From Nectonema munidae (Eukaryota > Nematomorpha > Nectonematoida > Nectonematidae): a DNA stretch of 64,000 nt. Of this stretch, positions 22,701 through 34,100 are shown piece by piece. Numbering within the stretch: position 1 is the stretch's first letter; every line of letters starts with the position of its first letter. The stretch is from assembly GCA_030549495.1 (NCBI GenBank), contig JAUIRK010000907.1:558001-622000 (forward strand). Direction: 5' to 3'. The translations under genes and the position numbers were made by a program. The notes beneath the pieces were generated by a model, which was given only the letters and a program-made list of their open reading frames with translations, made no database searches and was not told where the DNA came from.

Positions 22701-24775
22701 CAAACTTTTTTTTCGGGCTTCATAGAGTTTGAAAATATACGAGGCCCGCTTATTAGATGGAAAACATGAAGCCTCATTTTTAATTGAACAATGTTAGCGA
22801 TATTTATAAATTTATGTTAGGTTCTTTTGCAACTCAAATTTTACTCACACAAATATTTCTGTAGACTCTGTCTACCACGATCAGTGTACGTCGCCATTAT
22901 GAATTTTAGGAAAACCCAAGATTGGAAAAGAAAAAAATATAGATTTAGCTAAGAAAGCATGAACAGAAAAATAAGGAAAAGTAGCAAATTGGAAGATGTT
23001 GTTGTTGTCGTGTATATTTTTTGGTAGCGAAGTTATGGTGCTTATTTGTGTTGCGTGTAATTGTTATTGAGCGTTTTCTGATTTAAATATCTTTTTAATT
23101 ATGTTTCAAATGATAAAGATTTTCTTTGAAATCCTTTGATGAGTCCATTAAAACCACAAATAATATGATCTTTTTTTTAAGTTTTAAATTTAATTCATTC
23201 ATGAAATGCAGTCTCAACTTAAAATGCTAATTTTGATAGAAAGATAGGATTATAGATCAATCGATTAGCTTTGTTTTTTAGTAAGAAAAATATTAATTTC
23301 ATTTCAAAGCTTTTTACAACAAAAACCACTGTTTTCAACCCAGAAGAAAGACCTAAGTCTTTTCCACCTAAAGTTTGTTCATCAGTGAAAAAATCGCACT
23401 TGGAATTTAGACTTCTTTCAATTTAGTTTTAATCTGGCAAACTAACCCTTTTTAAATAACATCCATTGTTTTCCCTCTATCAACTGTAACACCTCATAGT
23501 TGATTCCATTGTAGGTTTTGCAAATTGTTCCAAAATTTCTATAAAAATGTCTTTTCCACTCGTTGTATCATGCATGCTACAGACTTACGCCAACTCTTCT
23601 ATCATCTAAAAATCACCCTATAAAACGCCCCTCCCCTTCATTAAAATTAATTGAACAAAATTGGCTGAATATTTTATGACTTTTCCCAAAATTATTAGCT
23701 GCATCTTTTGACACTATTTCCATAGTTGTGGAATGACTTCAAAAACTGTCAATCAATATCAAAAATTAACATTTTTCAACAAACTTTTGATATTATCTGT
23801 AGTTAACCATATAACTTAGGGTCTATATTCGATACTCCCTTGAAAATTTATAATTATATAGCTTTCAACGCATAATACTTTATATATTTAATTTTTTCTA
23901 TAATCATTGTTACTTTTTAGAAAATGTCAATCAAAATTTTGATTGATGAGGAAGATATCTAATAAAATATCACTTCAAATTTTACATAAAAGATATGCTT
24001 TATACTAAATTAACCATGCTGTTTTCATTTCTCGACTTAATATTACCATTTATGATGTGAAAATACCTATATAAATGTAAATCAAATTTGCGGTTTACTT
24101 CTAAATGACTAAATGGAAGATATAAGATTTTCCAGTGAATTAGGAAGAGGTGTAATGATCTAATATTAGGTGCTCACTAAGATGTTTAGGAAATTTCAAA
24201 ATTTTCAATAGGTTAGTTAGAGTTATCAAAAATAGCACATATGATAAATAATATGTGAGAATTTAATCACTATCAAGATAATTTTAAATTTAAATTGAAT
24301 TTGTCAATCTTTTATTTTTGAGTGAAAGCGAGTGTCTTTTAGACGAAGAAGGTGGAAAACTTTTTGTAATTGAACAACAAACATCCCGAACGATTTCATC
24401 ACAAAAAAACTTTTGAACTGGGATTGGTTGACAAATATCCAGGCTGTATTACTCTTCATATCACCTGATAATAAAAAGCCTAAGATCATCAAGAAGATTT
24501 TTTATCTTAAAAAAGTTTTTTCAAACAGATTGCAGAAAATAAATTTCTGATATCATCATAGAATGAGTAGCTAAATTACATACTATATACGTTATAGAAG
24601 AAATGACGTAGAGACTACCAGCCTATAACGAATTTGTAACCAAAACGATGGAGGTCTTATCAAGATAGCTGATTTAGTGATAAATGAAATATTTTAAGTG
24701 AATTAAAAACGAAAAGTTGGTTTATTAAATAAATTTAGAAAATAATTACCAGAGAAATGCTCCAAATAGAATTTA
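22701..24775. other. intergenic, mostly unassigned
   Basis: A hAT-like end motif (GGCTTCCCAAACTTTTTTTT, then CGGGCTTCATAG) lies near 22698-22730 without a visible partner. The remainder is AT-rich. The 24304-24492 minus frame has no recognised motif. Confidence 0.35.
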
Positions 24776-25140
24776 TTTTGACGTTTATATATTTGACATA
24801 GATTGACAGGTTTAGTTCATTTCCATAAAAAATGAGTATCACCACTTGAAAATGTGGTATATATGTGTAAAAAACTCTTAATAAATATTTTAATAAAAAT
24901 TTTAATTTTGATATGAGATGTCATATATAAATCAATTTTTTGACAGTTTTGATTGATTTTCATAAAAAAATGAACATCACCACTAAATTATACATACTTG
25001 AAAATGGGTATATGTATAAAAACTTTGAATAAAAATTTTAATTTTGACATGGTGTGATATTTAAATAATTTTTTGACAGGTTTTATTGATTTTAATAAAA
25101 AATGGAAAACCACCATAGAATTCTGCATAGTTGAAATAAA
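24776..25140 (+). repeat. Tandem array of three ~120-bp units
   Basis: Three head-to-tail units each contain TTTTGACAGNTTTNATTGAT, CATAAAAAATGAN(C/T)ATCACCAC, CTTGAAAATG and ATAAAAATTTTAATTTTGA. The same unit is dispersed at 11.3-11.9 and 12.65-12.92 kb. Confidence 0.7.
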
Positions 25141-25239
25141 TCACATTGAAAATATTGCCCTACACCATTACTTGTGCTGACAAATTTACGCCGGCAGTAA
25201 TAGGGTTAACACCGCGAATAAAAGAAGATAAAAATGGGA

Positions 25240-25430
25240 AAAACTTTTTAAAGCAAAAACATTAAAAACTAAAAAATTTCCGTCTTTTTCTTTGGCACTG
25301 AACGAATCAACTGATTTCTCGAGTACGTCACAATTCCTTGATTTTATTCGTGGTGTTTTTAACTCCGACTTTCAGATAATAATAGAAGAGTTAGCAAAGG
25401 ATATAAATCTAAAAATTGAAGAGTGAGAAC
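25240..25430 (+). mobile_element. hAT transposase fragment (GTF2IRD2/SCAND3-like)
   Basis: The frame reads FPSFSLALNESTDFSSTSQF, then LDFIRGVFNSDFQIIIEELA. This corresponds to the FSLALDESTD-x-SDTAQLLIFIRG block around the first catalytic Asp of this hAT group, where the Asp is replaced by Asn here. The frame stops at about 25427 and no other block is intact. Confidence 0.65.
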
Positions 25431-25439
25431 AGCATTATA

Positions 25440-26430
25440 TATAATAATTGAAAAATAAGTAAGCAAAAGAATCAGCATACTCAGTATTGTATTTGACAAT
25501 GAAACAAATGATAGATACATTTTGCTATTTTATAGCACGTGTTCTCTGTGTACACTATATTTTTAACATCTCCGTTTAGTGGATGTGTTAATTCATTGAA
25601 CGAAGTTATTTCCAAGTTTTCCCCATGGATCTGACAAATTTGTTAAACAGAGAGGATACATAAAAAGTGGAAATGAAAAAAAAGTATTTTAAAAATACTG
25701 ATCTTGTAGGGCCAATTTATATAAATCAAAATTTAGCTTACGAGCTGGAGACGGACGGCGGGCCGCATCTTCGTGACTCCTGGGTTAGGGTGTATTAAGT
25801 GCATGCCCATGTATTGTTAAAGTTCTTAAGTGATGTTTGTGTGCATTTGCGGTGTAAGCAAAGTGTATAGCGTGTTTGCATTTACTTGAGGTTGTATTTT
25901 TGTACATTATTTTATTACATATAATAAAGGTATATTATAGGTTTTTGGGTTATCTGGTTGTGGTGGTTTTGTGTGAAGCGTGCATTTTCTTTGTGAGTTA
26001 TATTCTTTGAAGTGTGTGTCTGTGCCTTTGAAATGTAACTAATGTGTCTCTATGGTTACATTTGATTGATGTGGTGGATTTGTTTATGTGTTTATTGCAA
26101 TTTGAGCATTTATATATAGGTTACACATATATAGGTCCTACCAAAAAAGTTGGCCAGGATTAACTTCAATATCTCCCCCAAAGATTCATAGCCAGGTTAT
26201 GCAGAATCATCTCGCTTCAACCACGTGATCTCTCACCTGCATCGCGTTGACAAAATCTTTTAGATAATTTAGTAAGTGAGTTACCTAGTAAATTGATTAG
26301 TTTGTTCGTTAGCAAAAAGATAGATTAGTTATCGAGCTATCTGATTGGTTATTTGGTAAACTAGTTAGGCAATTACTTATTTCTTAAGCTTTTTAGATCA
26401 TCGTTTTCCAAATTTAATTCTAATATTTTG
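25440..26430. other. intergenic with GTTAGT-like degenerate repeat
   Basis: The 26270-26400 interval is a degenerate GTTAGT/TTAGTTA repeat (tagtaagtgagttacctagt ...), like the one at 44570-44765. GC-rich CGGACGGCGGGCCGCATC at 25752-25771 may be a hAT terminus. Confidence 0.4.
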
Positions 26431-26433
26431 TTC

Positions 26434-26571
26434 TTAACCGGTTATCGACCACAGTCAACATATGTTGACTTTACAAAAATATGAATCGTCTGCGTTTATT
26501 AATGCTTTTTAATACAAATCTTCTGCTTTATACTAGATATCGTCTGATTATTCTGGTCGTTAACGGGCTAA
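26434..26571 (+). mobile_element. TTAA-type (piggyBac-like) MITE, 138 bp
   Basis: It starts TTAACCGGTTATCGACC and ends GGTCGTTAACGGGCTAA. The inverted ends match, and one TTAA is mutated to CTAA. A perfect 18-bp palindrome, AGTCAACATATGTTGACT, lies 15 bp inside the left TTAA (26453-26470). ATCGTCTGCG and ATATCGTCTGATTATTC motifs lie inside. Confidence 0.75.
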
Positions 26572-26853
26572 AAGAATTTTTCTTTAACTTAAAACAGACC
26601 AGGTTTTTCCAGGTCAGTTTGCACACGAGCAAAAAAATGCCGCACATGATCTTTTTTAGCAAAACATTTAAAATTGTTTTATGTACCAAACACACTCATT
26701 TTTTTTAGAAATGGTATATTTTGTATTTCAATTTGAACAATAATTGAGTAAATAGTTAAAGACTTTGGCTTTATCGTGTATTACTTTTAATTTCAACGCA
26801 TCTACCATTTTAGTTTTCTTCTTCAATTTGCTTAGAAAAGAAAGTCTTAACAT

Positions 26854-26859
26854 TTTATT
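26854..26859 (-). terminator. candidate polyadenylation signal of M13 gene
   Basis: AATAAA on the minus strand, about 255 bp beyond the M13 stop codon. It is the first clear match seen downstream. Confidence 0.4.
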
Positions 26860-27115
26860 TAAAATAAATATGATGTATAGACAGACATAATTTTAATCCA
26901 TTATATATGATGTATATTATATATCATGAAAACTGATGTCGATTTTTATATTTTCGTCTTTTAAGTAGAATTTAACAAAAATATATATATATGCACTTTT
27001 TGAATTAAAATATGTTTAAAATGTGAATATAAATTTGGTGATAGTGATAACACATGCATTAATATAAAATGAGATTATGTTGATCGAATGCCACGCATGC
27101 TTTGTATGCACGTCG

Positions 27116-27215
27116 TCACCATACCGAACACTTTTTAGGTGGATTCATTCTACTTTTCTCAGAACATTTGAAGGCTTTGGCAAAGTCATAGGAGTTTGAA
27201 AGTGGACCCAGAACT
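27116..27215 (-). CDS. M13 peptidase exon 20 (C-terminus)
   Basis: Acceptor tctaag|AGTTCT, stop TGA at 27118-27116. Encodes [20 protein letters not shown], then [12 protein letters not shown], the invariant family ending. Confidence 0.95.
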
Positions 27216-30200
27216 CTTAGAAAATAAAGATTAGCATAAAGAAGAAATTTGTTAGATTTAAAGCAAGCACATACCTTATTTCTCCTGGCGAGTGCACAGC
27301 TGTTTTTATTTCCCCAGCCAGGTGTTCTTGTCTCATTTTGCCGCACCATATCTTTTAATAGAGTGTTTGGAAAAGAAAACAAGATATATATGAATAATCC
27401 AATTTTTTTGTTTTTAAATCAACCAAAAAGTGCGTTTTAAAAGGTTAACAAACACATTTACTCCACTTTCAAAATTAAAACGCCTACATTTATAAATGTT
27501 TTTTAACCCATATCATGCCATTGTCAGTTCAAACTGACTCAAACGATTTCTTTATTTTTATTACGTTATCTCTTTTGTTTTCTCTGGGATGAAATGAGAT
27601 AATTCAAATCTTGTTTATATTAATTATTATCGTCTGATTATTCGGGTCGTTAACAGGTTAACATTGGTGTTAAAGTCAAGCCAAGTGTAACTATATCCTA
27701 TTGTATAAACTCAAAAAGTCTAGAATAATCTTTCTGAATGCATTTGTTCGTTCATAACGTAATATCTTTAAATTACAAAATTAAAGATTATTATAGATTT
27801 CATTAAAAAAAATAACATAAGTAAAAAAAGTTATAATTAGTAGTCAAATAAATTCCAAGAATTGTGTGTTTCAAATGTCTAAATTCCTTTTCACGGGAAG
27901 AATCTATAATTCCTTAAAATAAACATTGAGCTAAGAAAAAAGTTTACCAGTACTTCTGATGTAATCTAATTCAAAATAAGCTAACTAAATGCCAATCTTG
28001 CCCTGAACTTGGAATATAGGTTAGCATTTTTCACTCTAATGCTATCTCGCCTGTGAGATAATTAATAATTGAAAAAACATATGGGATCGCAAACAAATGC
28101 GCAACAGGATATAGCAAAATTCATCCAAAGCAACTAATTTTTTTCGAGAAACTTCACAGAATCACCTATAAAACTAGACTGGCATGTTGAGCATCACAAG
28201 ATAGTCCTTTCTTTATTATACATGAAGCCGTATTTTGAAAAAAGCTGTGCTAAAGACAATAATTCGCCAAATTATCAAATACTAATATTTGAATACGCTG
28301 TGTGTATTGTATATTTTTATATTGGTTTGTTAATAAGGGTATAAAAACATAGAAACGCAAAACGTGAAAAAATATTGCTGTCGTTGAAAAAATGAACGTT
28401 TGAAATGTTGTAGCAATTTCAAAAAAGAACATTCAAACAAGTCAAAGTACAATAAATATTCAATTAGTGTTAAAAAATGATGAATTTTCTCGTTTTCTTG
28501 TTTTTCCGTTGAAATTCGATTTTTCAGGAAGCTCCAAATATGCAAAATTATTGAAAATGATCTCTCTATATCTCCAAATGAGCAGGGAACTGATAAAAGC
28601 ATAACTGCCCAATTAGAAAAGCGATTTCGGTAAATACAAATCTCTGTTACCAATCAAATAAATGAAAAAGTGATAAAATGTTTATTTCAGAGTTTTTTAC
28701 TGTATAAAAATTTACAGTATAAAAAGAATCGGGTTTTTTAGATTAGGTTTTACCCAACAAAACTCACATGGATTTTATTGGGCCAGGTTAAATTGCCAAC
28801 CCTGGTTGGCTGGCTGACAAGTAAAGGGGAGACGTAAATGTAAGAATTTTGGGGTAGGCAGATTGAAAAATTTAAGATTATTATTGGATCAAATAAAATT
28901 CTATCTTTTCTAAGAAAATAATTTTTAGGAGACAATCAGAGTATTAGAAAAGAGAGCAAATTCACTTTTTTTTAATTATAAAATGATTTTGGGATATTAG
29001 AGGGTGATAGGTGACTGTTTTGAATGATATGAATTTTAATTCATCGATTATATGTATATGCAATATTTTATATACACCAACCTTTTACTCCATGTTTTGC
29101 AATGAATGTTGTCACGAAGTATAAATCTTTCAGTGCTTCAGTAATTTAATTTCAATCATATAACGTTTTATCTTCTTTTGAAAAAAATAAAAAATTTTTT
29201 TCCCTTGGAAAAACAAAAAAGGGGAGAGCTTTTTAAAATTTTAAAAAGAGTGAAATTTGGGGAGTTTTTAAAATTTTTTTTTTAAAAAAAATTTTGGGGT
29301 TAAAATTATTTAAATAAAAAAAAATAAGGGTTTTACCCATTTTTTTTTTTAAGAATTTGTTTTAGAAAACTGGCAGCTCTATTGCGAGACAGACTCAAAG
29401 CAAATAGATTACGGATTCAATTCATTGGATTACCTGCGCGTAATTAAGGAAAAACAACTGATTTTGTGTGAGATTCACTCCTGGCAGTAGGAAGTCTTCG
29501 TTGTTTTTGGATAGCCATTTTTGATATGCCTAAATATCGAATGAAATTTGAAAAGCGAGACATAAAAATAGTAAATAAGTTGGTCAACTCTTCAAATATC
29601 GCATTTAACAGAATTCACCTCATTTAAACAATGATTAACACGTTTTGCAGATTTATTAACATAATGACAAATAAAACTTTATTTTTGGAACATCAAAATC
29701 ATCTACAAGAAATCATTTTCTTACATCAAAATCAGGTTCCTCCCCTTTCTGGTTGACTAAAGATTTGAAAAAGACTCATAAAGGCGAAATGTTCTTTTTA
29801 GCAAAAATTTGTCATATTTTCCTATTATATTCCTCGTTTATGTTTTGCAATACATACGAAGAAAGCCCTTCAACCTCACCCTTCTGTTAAAATCATATCT
29901 TTTCGTTTATTAAAATTGACTAGTGATAAAATGTTTGGAAAATTAATTTTCTTGTTAAAGAAAGTATCGAAATTTTGGAAAAAGATTATAAAAGTTCGTT
30001 TAAAGTTTTCTACTCTGTGATAAGTGAGTGGTTCCAAATATTTTTTGGACATAACGAAAAAGGAAAATTGTGACTTCACGTAAGAAATAAAATAAAGAAG
30101 GTTACTCGGTACGATTGCTTTAGGCCTCCATTGTCCGCTATGTTTTCTCCCAGGGTGTTTATGCCATTCACCTATATAATTGGAAAAGATGGAATGGTGA

Positions 30201-31110
30201 TATAGAATTCTTTATGCATATAATTTCACCATAGCAAATATATCAATTATAAAAAAATGACCTCATTTAACCCTAGAACGTCAGTATGGGTCAATTGACC
30301 CATTTCAATATGTATAACTTTTAAAAATTTAAGAGAGAGAGATTTATTTGCAAAAAAATGGAGAGAAAAAAATGTTAATAAAAATTTTAATATAAAAAAA
30401 GATAAACTTTTTGTAATTATGATAAAAAAAAATATATAACATAAAGCATTTGAATGTGTAATGAAAATTTTCCCTTTATTTAGTTTTGCGGGATATTCAA
30501 AAGGCCAGAATATGATTTACAAAGAGAGTATCAGTGTTGTGCATTGAAGAGATTAAGTAAACGGTTTTATTATGTTTCGCCTGGTAACTGAGCTTCATTA
30601 TTCCTTCTTCTTATTACTCTTTTTTCAAACAAACAATGCTTAAGGATAGAGATAGTAAATGACATATTATGATAGTAGGCTAAATGACCCCCATATGGCC
30701 TCTCTAGGTAGTAAATTTAATTCAGACTTTAAGAAAAAAATTTGGCGAGTAATAAAAATTTCAAAATATTTAACATGCAACCATCATTTTTAAAGGACTC
30801 CGATAAACTGTTGATTTTAAAGTATTTTTATAACAAATTACTTAAAGTTCTTCTATTGTGTTCAAATCCATGGCTATATTACTGTCTTTACATTCATAAG
30901 GTTTATTTCTTCTATGCTCATTATTGTAGCTATGTTTTTTGGCAGTTATGAATCTGAATCAATTCCAAGATACTAAAAAATTGAAGGGGGCCCCTTTTTT
31001 TTTGGGTTGGGGGGGTTTTTTTTTTTAGAAGAATGTGTTTTTTAAAAATAAGAAAAGAGGGTTGGGGGGGGGAAAAACCCCTCCTTTTTTTTTTTTTTTT
31101 AAAAAAAAAA

Positions 31111-31149
<39 letters not shown>

Positions 31150-34100
31150 GAAAAAAAAAAAAAAAACGGGGCCTTTTTTGGATATGTTTCAAGTTTTAAC
31201 CACCTTTTGCGCTCTTCTGGAAAATTATCCTTTAAAAAATTGGAGTAACAAATTTTGGGTTCCTTAATAAAAATTAAAACTTCTAAAAAAACAAAAATCT
31301 TCAGAATTACTTTGTCAGTACAGATTATGCCTTCTTGATGAAATAATAAAAGAGCCTTATCGTTACTTTTTTGCTGTGATGAAAAAGTAATAATAATACT
31401 TTATTTTTCTTTATTTTTTTTGTATAATATAATATAATAATAATAATAACAAGGATATAAATGAGTCTTTAAAGTTTCTTCTCTCTCATTGTAAAAAAAG
31501 GGTCACAATAGAGCAACCCTTTTGTAATAAACCAATGTAATAAATAAATGAAAAGCTTCGATAGTCAATTCGATATAAATGAAAAAATAGCTTTGATCAG
31601 CCTTTGTTTTTTTATGTACAAACGGAATCGACACTCTGGAGCGATGAACGATTAAGCGATATAAGATAGAGCGACATGCTATGAACGCTTGAGCGATAAA
31701 ACTATGTCAAATATATTTTAAAAGCGCTCAAATGTCGTTTGAAAAAATTATCACTCTACCTACAGTATATCGCGCAGTTGTTAATCCCTCATGCGTATGA
31801 GTTCCGTACACAACAGTTAAATATCATTGGCTTTTATAAAGAAAAAGAAAAAATGATCAACTTGGATATCCAAGAGAAATTGTTAACCTTTACCTCTTAA
31901 AGTTTCAAAAAGTTAAAAGAGAGAAATTCAAAGAGTTCATCCTTGATCTCAATCAAAGAGTGGGTAAAGATGAAAGATAGTATGAAAAATATCATGGGTT
32001 TCGTGATACTTGAACACAAATAGCATGTGCCTATACTGTCAAAAAATACAAGAAAATCGTTTACTTTAAATATAAAATTCCATTGGGAAGGAAAGCAGTG
32101 ATTAATCTTAAAAATCCTGGTCCACAAATTTAATAAGGCGAAATATGTATGCCCGTTCACTTTAAAAGGTGAATTTAAATTTTAGCAATTTGGATGTTCT
32201 AATTTTTTTTTAAATTTTTAATGTTTTTCAAAGCATTTACCCTTTAGGGACCAGAATTTTAAAGACTAATCGTCTGCTTTATTTTTCAATGCAAATTTAT
32301 ATATCTAAAGCAGACGATTTCAATTTTTTGGGACACCAGTATCCCACCGGTCCTCAAAGGGAATTGAAAAAGTAATTGCATAAAATTCCCATGTGTGCCA
32401 CGTAAAAGTATTAAACGCGGTCTCTTTTAAATTTGACAATTTTGAGATCATAATTTTTTTGTGTATGTATATTATATATAGATTCAGATATTATTTGGTA
32501 TTTCGTTTTCTTCACATATTATTTCGTGTTTTTGTTTTTCTCCAAATTTTTTTTTATCAAAACTAGCTACAAATTGTAAATTTCAAAAATGATCGTTTGT
32601 AAAAGAATTACAATTTTCCAATATCTTACCTGAAGGCCTTCGACCGAGTATTCAGAATACTGATCAATGATACACTTTGTCCGATTTTCAAAAGCTTCAA
32701 TCGTGGCTTTGTTCCACCACTCCTTGAGGTTTCCATCCTTATCAAATTGACGCCCTTAAAGAAACTTTTTTAAGTAATTTTTCCAAAAAGTGTTGTTTTG
32801 ATGAATGCACACAGATTTTTGGTGCTTTCATTAAAAACTTAATTCAGATGAAAACAAAGTCAGAAGAAGGAATTTTGTTGGATAAATCGGGCATAAAATA
32901 GAGTTCTAATGTTTTATAAAATAATACTGACACCAGTTTTTTCTCTACTTTTAAATAAGTTTTTACCTTTAGCATCAAAGCCGTGAGTGATTTCATGTCC
33001 GATTACAACACCAAGGCCACCATAATTCAAAGCCCTAAAAGTTTAAACAACACATAACAAAATATAGTATGGAGAAATAAGAATTCTAAAGAAAATGATT
33101 AAACTATATATATATATATATTGCTAAAATATAAGCCATTACAGTGGATTCTCAGATCTCTAAACTAAGAACATTATGATGCCTCATCGTCAACGCCCTT
33201 GTTTTTATCCACCTTTATTTTACTGCATCTTTTTTGAAGACTACAAATGTTTCTTTGTTATCATATCGACTGATTTTGAGTTATCAAGAGATGTCTGAGC
33301 TTTTTTATTCTTATTGTACCACTTAAGCATTGCAATGTTTTATTACGTTTTAACATATACAGTGAAATATGTTTAACGAAGCAATTTTCTTGCCTCGTTA
33401 AAATCCCCTTTTTATCATGTTTAGATTAAACCGCCTATAACGAAGTATAATATAATATAAAATAATGAAACCCAGAAATAGCGTACTAATTTCCTAGCAT
33501 CTTAGGCAGTGACGGATCTAGAGGGGGATACACCCCCCCCTCCTGCCCCACTGGTGATAGATCTTAAAAGGACGTAAAGGGAAAAAATGGACGTTGAAAA
33601 AGTAATTGACAGATATGCCAAGAAGAAAAATAGAAGAAAGGATTTGATTATTTTAAAATAAAACTTGTATTAAAATTTAATTTAAACTTTTAAATTTCAA
33701 TCATACGTTTTTTAGTTCGTTTTACGCATCCTTCAACTTTAAAAAATTAAAAAACACTTTTTAGCTTGTCATTTTGTATATATATTTTCTTCATACCCCC
33801 CCCCCCCCCCCAATGAAAATTTCTTCATCCGCCACTGCTCTTAGGCATTATAAATCTGATATACCGTACTCCCCCAAACCACGGAAGATTACGAACGTGT
33901 TGGAAGGTGGTCTCGCATGTTTACAAGTCTAAGATTTAATCAAGGGTTTTGATGAACTTTATTCAATCGTATTGCCGAGTTAACAGATCATAAGATCTAT
34001 CGGTAGAGTGTTGCAAAAGAGCAGGAGATCACAGACATTGTTAAAGACTCTTAATAATTTTATTTTTATATGCATGACTTTTATATTCACTTGATAATTA

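Noticed and set aside
31033-31248. Open frame rich in Lys and Phe
   Set aside because: It is created entirely by A and T runs in a low-quality patch.
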